Below, in pieces: positions 1-5,826 of a stretch of DNA of 21,058 nucleotides (position 1 is its first letter; every line of letters begins with the position of its first letter). The DNA comes from an uncultured Lachnobacterium sp. GTDB lineage: Bacteria; Bacillota; Clostridia; Lachnospirales; Lachnospiraceae. The stretch covers positions 1 to 21,058 of the forward strand of contig URSS01000047.1 in NCBI GenBank assembly GCA_900550545.1. The letters are read 5' to 3'. Made by a program: the position numbers and the translations under genes. Below the pieces are notes generated by a model, which had not been told where the DNA came from, did not search any database, and worked only from the letters and a program-made list of their open reading frames with translations.

Positions 1-696
1 TGTCTGAAACTGTGGAAAAGGCGAATACCATTTTTCCTCTGCCAGCTGTTCTAACACTCCACTATCCAAAATTCCGTCAATTTCAAATTGCTGCAATCTT
101 TTTTTTACTTCTGTAATTACATCCGGATAAGCCAGATCTTTCATGTACACCAAATCGATGGATGTGTGGGAGCGCACCCCCTCCTGTATCTCTTCCACTT
201 TCACTTTTGTGGAACGGATACGTTTCCGGATCAACGCCGTATTCGTTTTAATGGAATCCGTAAACCCCTCTTTCGATCCCCGGATTACTTTTTCCGAATC
301 TGGTTCCTGTACCCCCATTCCCGGATATCCCTTGTCCGCAATCTTTAACGCTTTTCCATACCCATCGATAAACAGGATTGCATCTCCTGTCAGCATGCCG
401 GCTGCTGCATCTTCCAGATATTCATAAGGCATAACATCGGCGATTCCCAATGCATTTTCATCCAGTGTCTGATTAATTTTCTCCTGCGGCGTATGCTCTA
501 GTGCTGCAATCAGCTGCCCCAAAGCAGTATTTTCCACAAGGATATTGGATACCGCTACCTCGATATATGCCAGAAAACACTTGCGGCTTTTGTCACTGCC
601 AAGCATCATCTCACGCATTTTAATATCAGCACAATCCGCAAACAGCGCTTTGTATGTGTCTATGTTTTTCTGAATCTGTGTGGAAATCCTTGTCAT
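1..696 (-). CDS. GerA-family spore germination protein (partial, C-terminus beyond window)
   Basis: The reading frame opens with ATG at 694-696 on the minus strand and stays open for 232 codons to the left edge, so only the N-terminal part is present. I translated it by hand. It carries the GerA-family hallmark stretch GSKEGFTDSIKTNTALIRKR at about residues 142-161 and ends in the YSPFPQFQT region typical of the family. GerA-type (A) subunits are membrane proteins that, with B and C subunits, form the germinant receptor in the spore inner membrane. The part seen here is the soluble N-terminal domain; the membrane segments would lie past the edge. A ribosome site (GGGGAG, 6 bases before ATG) supports the start. 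A terminator lies just upstream, so its promoter is unclear. The family call is firm; which receptor (GerA, GerB, GerK or other) is not known. Confidence 0.88.
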   Translation of the reverse strand, partial: MTRISTQIQKNIDTYKALFADCADIKMREMMLGSDKSRKCFLAYIEVAVSNILVENTALGQLIAALEHTPQEKINQTLDENALGIADVMPYEYLEDAAAGMLTGDAILFIDGYGKALKIADKGYPGMGVQEPDSEKVIRGSKEGFTDSIKTNTALIRKRIRSTKVKVEEIQEGVRSHTSIDLVYMKDLAYPDVITEVKKRLQQFEIDGILDSGVLEQLAEEKWYSPFPQFQT

Positions 697-733
697 GGAA
701 ATCTCCCCTTTCGTTGAACATCAGCCCATGTAG

Positions 734-767
734 CAAAAAAAGAGCAGGTGCATCTCGCATCTACTCT
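734..767 (-). terminator. Rho-independent terminator after the gntR gene
   Basis: On the minus strand an 11-base arm (757-767) pairs with 741-751 around a 5-base loop, with one A-C mismatch and one G-T wobble. Seven T residues (734-740) follow. This is a classic intrinsic terminator ending the ispE-gntR transcript 37 bases before the gerA-type start. Confidence 0.85.
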
Positions 768-774
768 TACTTTG

Positions 775-793
775 CCCCATTGGGGAAATTATA
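775..793 (-). promoter_or_regulatory. Possible -10 element and small palindrome between gntR and gerA-type gene
   Basis: A perfect TATAAT on the minus strand (788-793) is followed by the palindrome CCCCATTGGGG (775-785). There is no convincing -35 at 16-18 bases. If used, the transcript would start near the palindrome and meet the terminator at 734-767 within about 20 bases, giving an attenuator-like leader before the gerA-type gene. I saw no clear sigma-G or sigma-F promoter. This is inference from short matches. Confidence 0.3.
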
Positions 794-802
794 TACATTG
801 AT

Positions 803-1477
803 TTATTCCTGTTCCTGAATCACTGTCTTAACAGCTTCCGCCTGATTTGCCACATGTACATGCATCGCTTCCACTGCATTCTTGACATCCCGCTTCTTAA
901 GGCTTTCTAAGATTGCCTCATGCTCCGCAATCAGTGTCGGATAATTCTTCGGATCTTTGATATACTCAACACGATAACGATAGACCTGCTCACGCAGATT
1001 GTTCAAAAGCGTTACCAGCTTCAGATTGCCGGTTGCCTCATAGATTACATCATGAAAGCTTACATCTGCTTCTGCGATTTTCTTCACATTGTTGGTCTGT
1101 GTATTTTTTTCAAAAAGCTCCTTAACATCTTCCAACTGTTTCAATTGCTCATCTGTGATTTTCTGACAGGCAATACGGACCGCAAGCTCATCGAGCGCAT
1201 CACGGATTTCCAATACATCTTCCATATCCTTGAGTGTCATCTTCGCCACTTCTGCGCCCTTACGTGGCGTGGTCACTGCGAGACCTTCCTGCTCCAGCAT
1301 CCGGATTGCTTCCCGGATCGGTGTACGGCTTACCCCAAGTTTTGATGCCAGCTGTAACTCCATCAGTCGCTCACCCGGCTTGAGGTCTCCTTTTAAAATA
1401 GCTTCTCTCAGCGTATTGAACACAACGTCTCTCAGTGGCAGATACGCATTCATATTCAGCGTTAAATCATCTGTCAT
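803..1477 (-). CDS. GntR-family transcriptional regulator, FCD (FadR/VanR) subfamily
   Basis: A DNA-binding repressor or activator. In numbering from the ATG at 1492, the winged helix-turn-helix spans about residues 18-83, with a recognition helix around VSRTPIREAIRMLEQEG. An all-helical FCD ligand domain follows (about 88-220), with a likely metal site formed by D143, H147, H191 and H213. I prefer the ATG at 1477 because GGAG lies 9 bases before it; the ATG at 1492 has no good ribosome site. It sits 37 bases after ispE (22 if the upper ATG is used) and is probably co-transcribed with it. The ligand is unknown; FCD proteins commonly sense small carboxylic acids. A palindrome at the ispE promoter (2406-2415) resembles a GntR operator and could give autoregulation. 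Confidence 0.9.
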   Translation of the reverse strand: MTDDLTLNMNAYLPLRDVVFNTLREAILKGDLKPGERLMELQLASKLGVSRTPIREAIRMLEQEGLAVTTPRKGAEVAKMTLKDMEDVLEIRDALDELAVRIACQKITDEQLKQLEDVKELFEKNTQTNNVKKIAEADVSFHDVIYEATGNLKLVTLLNNLREQVYRYRVEYIKDPKNYPTLIAEHEAILESLKKRDVKNAVEAMHVHVANQAEAVKTVIQEQE

Positions 1478-1514
1478 ATTCTCATTCTCCATTCACTACT
1501 CGTTGCAAAAATAG

Positions 1515-2387
1515 TCATCTGCGATTGTTATAAATCGAGGTAAGATACACTTGTTTGGCAAATCCTGACGCCTTCATCTCCGCACGTGCCCTCCGGGCTG
1601 TCTCCTCATCAGCAAAAAGGCCAAATACGGTCGGTCCGCTACCGCTCATCATGGATGCTTTCGCACCTGATTTTAACATCTGCTCCTTAATTTGCGCAAT
1701 AACCGGGTGATTCGGAATCGTCACTGTTTCTAATATATTTCCCATATCTGCACAGATTCCTTCGAAATCCTTGTTGCGAATATCTGCAATCAAAGCATCA
1801 ATATCCGGGTGCGGTGTCTGTTCATCAAGTTTCAGATTCTGATATACGAATTTAGTAGAAACCGAAACCGCCGGTTTGGCGATCAGTACCGGACATTTGA
1901 CCATCGGAGGCAGAGAAGAAAGTTTCTCTCCGATGCCTTCTGCCAACGCCGTCCCCCGCATAATGCAGTACGGAACATCCGCGCCGATCTGCACGCCGCG
2001 CTCCATGAGATCCCTGCGCTTTAATTTCAAACCAAACAACTGATTCATTCCATAAAGCATCGCTGCTGCATCGGTACTTCCGCCTGCCATACCGGCGGCA
2101 ACCGGAATGCGCTTGGTCAGTTCTACAGATACGCCTGTATGAATATCAAATTCATCCATCAGCAATTTTCCGGCTTTATGCACCAGATTGTTTTCATTGA
2201 CCGGAAGAAAACTCAGATTTGAATGAATCTGAATGCCCGGTATCTCACTTTTTTGAATCAGGAGCTGATCATACAGGTGAATCGTCTGCATCACCATGCG
2301 TACCTCGTGATATCCGTCTTCCCGGCGTCTGACTACATCCAGCCCCAAATTAATCTTCGCTAATGCCTTTAAATTAATTTCATCCAT
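1515..2387 (-). CDS. ispE: 4-diphosphocytidyl-2-C-methyl-D-erythritol kinase
   Basis: Cytoplasmic GHMP kinase of the MEP isoprenoid pathway. It phosphorylates the 2-hydroxyl of CDP-methylerythritol with ATP. The 290-residue length is normal. Visible motifs are the N-terminal LKALAKINLGLDV with catalytic-type K11, the ATP-binding loop PVAAGMAGGSTDAAAM (about 95-110), the likely catalytic D137 in IGADVPYC, and the C-terminal glycine-rich SMMSGSGPTVFGLF. The ribosome site AGAGGA precedes the ATG by 7 bases. It is the first gene after a strong promoter (2418-2446) and is followed by the GntR regulator, so the regulator may control isoprenoid precursor supply, or may only share the promoter. Identification is firm. 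Confidence 0.96.
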   Translation of the reverse strand: MDEINLKALAKINLGLDVVRRREDGYHEVRMVMQTIHLYDQLLIQKSEIPGIQIHSNLSFLPVNENNLVHKAGKLLMDEFDIHTGVSVELTKRIPVAAGMAGGSTDAAAMLYGMNQLFGLKLKRRDLMERGVQIGADVPYCIMRGTALAEGIGEKLSSLPPMVKCPVLIAKPAVSVSTKFVYQNLKLDEQTPHPDIDALIADIRNKDFEGICADMGNILETVTIPNHPVIAQIKEQMLKSGAKASMMSGSGPTVFGLFADEETARRARAEMKASGFAKQVYLTSIYNNRR

Positions 2388-2405
2388 GTGTATTTCCTCT
2401 GTATT

Positions 2406-2415
2406 TTGTATACAA
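2406..2415. promoter_or_regulatory. Palindrome TTGTATACAA, candidate GntR operator at the ispE start site
   Basis: A perfect 10-bp palindrome lies 3-12 bases downstream of the ispE -10 box, so it covers the predicted transcription start. FCD-type GntR proteins often bind GT-N-AC palindromes of this kind. A second short palindrome, ACAATTGT (2415-2422), abuts it and overlaps the -10. Since a GntR gene is in the same transcript, autorepression is a reasonable guess. Confidence 0.45.
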
Positions 2416-2417
2416 CA

Positions 2418-2446
2418 ATTGTACCATAAGAACGTTTTGCGGTCAA
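2418..2446 (-). promoter_or_regulatory. Promoter of the ispE-gntR transcript
   Basis: On the minus strand, TTGACC (2441-2446) and TACAAT (2418-2423) are separated by exactly 17 bases, a near-consensus sigma-A promoter. The start site would fall near 2411, giving a leader of about 24 bases before the ispE ATG at 2387. Confidence 0.8.
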
Positions 2447-2485
2447 ATCCGCGTCTGTTATATGATAAAAATAATCATCTGAATT

Positions 2486-3298
2486 TTATTCTTTGCACTT
2501 TTTCCTGAAGAAATAAGTCATAAAATAAATCACGGAAGCAATAATGACAATGGTCGGTCCGGTCGCCACATTGGTGTAATACGACAGCACAAGTCCCACC
2601 ACACCAGAAAATACGGAAAAAATCACAGAAAACAGGTGATACTCCCGCATATTTACCGAGATATTCCGGCTCGAAGCGGCCGGCAGAATGAGTAATGCAT
2701 TAATGATCAGAATTCCGACCCATTTGATGGAAAGTGTTACGATCAAAGCCACTAACACAGCAAAAATATTGTCCATCAGGCGCACCGGAATCTGTTTGCT
2801 TCCCGCCAGTGCGCGGTGAATACAGATTGCATTCAGCCAGTTAAAACAAAACACCCAGAATACAATCGTCACTACAAAAATTGCCACAAGATAAAAGATC
2901 TCGCGTCTTGTGATGCTTAATACATCTCCGACAAGAATACTCGAATATTTGCTGAAATTTCCGCCTTTTGACAGAATCGCAAGTCCAATTGCCACCGAGC
3001 AGGAAGAAAATACCGATATAATCGTATCTGTCGCAATCCCCGCACTTCCGATTTTGTTTAAAAGCAAAGCAAACACAATGGCAAACAATACCATAGACAG
3101 ATTCGTATCCTGCATGCCGCAGACCACGCCCACAGCAATTCCGGTGAGTGCCGAATGTCCCAATGCATCCGAAAAATATGCCATCTTTTTATTCACGATC
3201 ATTGTACCCATCAGACCAAACAAAGGAGTGATGATCAGAATCGCAATCAACGCATTTTTCATAAAGCCGTAATCCAGCCAGGCAAACCAATTACTCAT
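2486..3298 (-). CDS. Metal ABC transporter permease (ZnuB/MntB/TroC-like family)
   Basis: Integral membrane subunit of an ABC-3 family importer for zinc, manganese or iron. The protein is about 270 residues and very hydrophobic, with roughly seven to eight membrane segments. It contains the family's conserved early region DALGHSALTGIAVG and the later WVGILIINALLILPAAS. I chose the ATG at 3298 because AGGAGG lies 9 bases before it. It overlaps the end of the ATPase gene by 8 bases (shared ATGAGTAA), implying translational coupling. An upstream ATG at 3370 would keep an odd Arg/Lys-rich leader encoded inside the ATPase gene and has no support. Which metal is carried cannot be read from the permease. 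Confidence 0.92.
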   Translation of the reverse strand: MSNWFAWLDYGFMKNALIAILIITPLFGLMGTMIVNKKMAYFSDALGHSALTGIAVGVVCGMQDTNLSMVLFAIVFALLLNKIGSAGIATDTIISVFSSCSVAIGLAILSKGGNFSKYSSILVGDVLSITRREIFYLVAIFVVTIVFWVFCFNWLNAICIHRALAGSKQIPVRLMDNIFAVLVALIVTLSIKWVGILIINALLILPAASSRNISVNMREYHLFSVIFSVFSGVVGLVLSYYTNVATGPTIVIIASVIYFMTYFFRKKCKE

Positions 3299-4064
3299 CT
3301 GCATTCTCCTCCTTGATCCATTTTTCTTCATTTCCAATCGAAAATATCTGCTCAAACTCCGGACTGTCATACACTTCCCGGACGGTACCCTGCTTTAAAA
3401 CCGTCTTGTCCAGAAGTACTACATGGTCCGCATACTTTGCCACATAATCCAAATCATGGGAAATCAGAATGATTGCCAGATCATAATGTTCCTTGAGATA
3501 TGTCATCGTGCGGAAAAAAAGCTCCATACCATTCTGATCAATACCGGATACCGGCTCATCCAAAAGCAACAGATTCGGCTCATCTATAACTGCTAGCGAC
3601 AAAAGCACGCGCTGCAGCTGTCCGCCGGAAAGATTGCACACCTGCTTGTCAATGAGGTCTTCTGCCTCGAACACACGCAGATTCTCTTTGATTTTTTCAT
3701 AAAGCTTGCGGCTTTTTGGTAAGAATACCGGATAATGCGATTCGTAACTTGCCAGCAGATCATACACACTGACCGGCGTATCCTTCTCGATATTGACCGA
3801 CTGCGGTACATATCCGATTTTCAGTTTCTGCATTTTTCCATCCTTGGTATCGCGGAACTCAATATCTCCGGTATGTGGAATATTACCTAATATCGCCCGA
3901 ATCAGGGTTGATTTTCCGGCACCGTTTTTTCCAATAATCGCATTGAGCGATCCACAGTGAATGTGCAGATTCACATCATCCAGCACAATCTGTTCATTGA
4001 ATTTTACGCCAAGGTGATTCACCTTGATACAATGAAACCCACAAGGGGTAATAATCTTGCGCAT
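3291..4064 (-). CDS. Metal ABC transporter ATP-binding protein (ZnuC/MntA-like family)
   Basis: Cytoplasmic ATPase that powers the metal importer encoded by the flanking genes. Motifs are Walker A GKNGAGKST (45-53), a Q-loop in YVPQSV (about 85-90), signature LSGGQ (145-149), Walker B LLLLDEP (165-171) and the switch histidine in LISHDLD. The 257-residue length is normal. A short N-terminal extension carries a Cys/His cluster, C8-x2-H11-C12, ahead of the ATPase fold; whether it binds metal is unknown. The ribosome site AAAGGAG lies 8 bases before the ATG. The gene follows the binding-protein gene by 14 bases and overlaps the permease gene. Confidence 0.94.
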   Translation of the reverse strand: MRKIITPCGFHCIKVNHLGVKFNEQIVLDDVNLHIHCGSLNAIIGKNGAGKSTLIRAILGNIPHTGDIEFRDTKDGKMQKLKIGYVPQSVNIEKDTPVSVYDLLASYESHYPVFLPKSRKLYEKIKENLRVFEAEDLIDKQVCNLSGGQLQRVLLSLAVIDEPNLLLLDEPVSGIDQNGMELFFRTMTYLKEHYDLAIILISHDLDYVAKYADHVVLLDKTVLKQGTVREVYDSPEFEQIFSIGNEEKWIKEENADE

Positions 4065-4078
4065 GGCTGCGCTCCTTT

Positions 4079-4984
4079 CTAATTGTCCAGATACTGTTCG
4101 AGAATGTCCATATTCTTTGACATTCCTTCCAGATAACTGTCCGCATCATAATTGCCTTTGTTCAGAGGATCGAGATACAGCACCTTCACATCCGATTCGG
4201 CCTCGATCGTATCGCCGGTGCTTTTTCCATATAATTCCTCTGCCAGAATATATTTTACATGATCCTTTTTGACCGCTGCGAGTACATCCGCGATCTCTCC
4301 GGCGCTGACCTGCCGTTCTTCATCCAGATCCAGCACATAACTGACATGCAGTCCATAATCTTCTGCCACATAATCATAAGCTTCGTGAAAAAGGATTACA
4401 TTCTGTCCGTTTGCTGCCTCTGCAATTTTTTTCTGACGTTCGTTTAAAGGCTCCAGCTTTTCTTTATAGATTTTTGCATTTGCCACGTAGAGATCTTTGT
4501 GGTCTGGATCTGCTTTTCCCAGTTCATCTGCAATCGTCTGTACCTGTGTTTTGTAAGCAGTGATGCTCATCCATGCATGTGCATTTTCCTCGTCCCCCTC
4601 GGCAAGAAGCTGTACATTCTCACATGCTTCAATGATCGTAAGGTCTGGATAGGCTGCCGCCACATCTTTCATAAACGATTCAATTCCACCACCGTTGATG
4701 ATAAACACATCTGCAGTACTCAAAAGCTTCATGTCCTCCGGTGTCAGCTGAAAATCATGCAGACATCCGGTCTGTGGTTCACTGAGATTCTCAAGTCTCA
4801 CGTCCCCGGCATCCCCGATAACATTCTCGGCTGCAATATACATCGGGTAAAAAGAAGTAACTACTGTAAGTTCTTTTGATGCATGCCCTTCCTGATTGCG
4901 CGCTGCCACAGTTCCGATAAGAACGGACACCAGCAGAATGCCGGCCAACATCAGACATACAAATAAATACTTGTTTTTTTTCAT
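4079..4984 (-). CDS. Metal ABC transporter substrate-binding protein (ZnuA/TroA-like family)
   Basis: Extracytoplasmic binding protein of the A-1 cluster that passes Zn2+ or Mn2+ to the permease. Length is 301 residues. Likely metal ligands are H76 (in CLHDFQLTPEDMKLL), H136 (in NAHAWMS), H200 (in LFHEAYDY) and D272 (in YLDPLN). Three His and one Asp fits either zinc or manganese. The His-rich loop common in zinc-specific members is absent; a short acidic stretch, EGDEEN, stands in that place. The N-terminus is a basic start plus a hydrophobic helix (about 6-28). No lipobox cysteine follows the helix, unusual for a Gram-positive binding protein, so it may be anchored by the uncleaved helix. 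It starts 1 base after the engB stop. Confidence 0.92.
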   Translation of the reverse strand: MKKNKYLFVCLMLAGILLVSVLIGTVAARNQEGHASKELTVVTSFYPMYIAAENVIGDAGDVRLENLSEPQTGCLHDFQLTPEDMKLLSTADVFIINGGGIESFMKDVAAAYPDLTIIEACENVQLLAEGDEENAHAWMSITAYKTQVQTIADELGKADPDHKDLYVANAKIYKEKLEPLNERQKKIAEAANGQNVILFHEAYDYVAEDYGLHVSYVLDLDEERQVSAGEIADVLAAVKKDHVKYILAEELYGKSTGDTIEAESDVKVLYLDPLNKGNYDADSYLEGMSKNMDILEQYLDN

Positions 4985-4985
4985 A

Positions 4986-5738
4986 TTATTTCTTCTTCAC
5001 TTTCTTTTTATTTGCTTTCTTCTGTGTTTTCTTTGCAACCGGACGATCCGTTGCTTTCCAGCGTGGCTTGCGGGCAGGTGTATCTTTCTCCTGCGCCTGT
5101 TCTTTTTGTTTCTGTAGTTCCTTTTTCTTTTGTTTCTCAAGAATTTCTTTCGGGATTTCCACGAGGGAATCAACCAGCTCCCAGATTTCTTCGCGTCCCT
5201 GCTTTGTCTCTGCCGAAAACGGAATCACTATGGATTCCGGCTCCATCTGCAACACCTCGCGGATCATCTGTACGTGTCGGATGACCTGTCCGCGTTTTAA
5301 CTTATCTGATTTGGTCGCAATGATGATCGGTGCATATCCCTGATGCTCCATCCACTCATACATCATCTGATCATTCTCCGATGGCTCGTGGCGGATATCG
5401 ATCAACAGGAACACCGCTTTCAAACGTTTGGAAGTATGCAGATAATTCTCAATCATCTGCCCCCACTTCGCCTTAATTTCCACATTTGCGTTGGCATAAC
5501 CATATCCCGGCAGATCCACCAGATACATTGCATCATTGACATTATAGAAATTAATCGTCTGGGTCTTTCCCGGCTGGGATGAAGTGCGGGCCAGCGCTTT
5601 TCGGTTCATCAGCGCATTGATCAGGGATGACTTTCCCACATTTGACTTTCCGGCGAAAGCCACTTCGTCAAGCATATTGTCCGGAATTGTACTCGTAATT
5701 CCACACACGGTCTCCAGATTTACATTTTTTATTACCAT
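4986..5738 (-). CDS. engB: Ribosome biogenesis GTP-binding protein YsxC/EngB
   Basis: Essential TrmE-Era-EngA-EngB GTPase needed for large ribosomal subunit assembly. Motifs are G1 GKSNVGKSS (30-38), the G2 threonine in GKTQTINFY, G3 DLPGYGYA (75-82), G4 TKSDK (142-146) and G5-like FSAE (174-177). The family is usually about 195-200 residues. This one has 250, with a C-terminal tail from about 200 holding 19 lysines and 3 arginines in 50 residues and ending in KKKVKKK. The tail may contact rRNA. The start is supported by AGAGG upstream. It follows lon by 66 bases, the classic clpX-lon-ysxC order, and leads without a gap into the metal transporter genes. Confidence 0.95.
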   Translation of the reverse strand: MVIKNVNLETVCGITSTIPDNMLDEVAFAGKSNVGKSSLINALMNRKALARTSSQPGKTQTINFYNVNDAMYLVDLPGYGYANANVEIKAKWGQMIENYLHTSKRLKAVFLLIDIRHEPSENDQMMYEWMEHQGYAPIIIATKSDKLKRGQVIRHVQMIREVLQMEPESIVIPFSAETKQGREEIWELVDSLVEIPKEILEKQKKKELQKQKEQAQEKDTPARKPRWKATDRPVAKKTQKKANKKKVKKK

Positions 5739-5791
5739 ACGGTACCTCTTTTCTACGATAAAAAAGTGTGCACTTACTTTTGCAGTGTAAC

Positions 5792-5826
5792 AATAAAGGC
5801 TGTCTTATACAAAAGCAGCCTTTATT
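5792..5826 (-). terminator. Strong inverted repeat spanning the lon stop codon
   Basis: Arms of 11 bases (5792-5802 and 5816-5826) are perfectly complementary around a 13-base loop that contains the lon stop codon. The trailing sequence on the minus strand is only moderately T-rich (TTTATTGTTAC), so termination may be partial. It would lower, not abolish, read-through into engB and the metal transporter. Confidence 0.55.
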
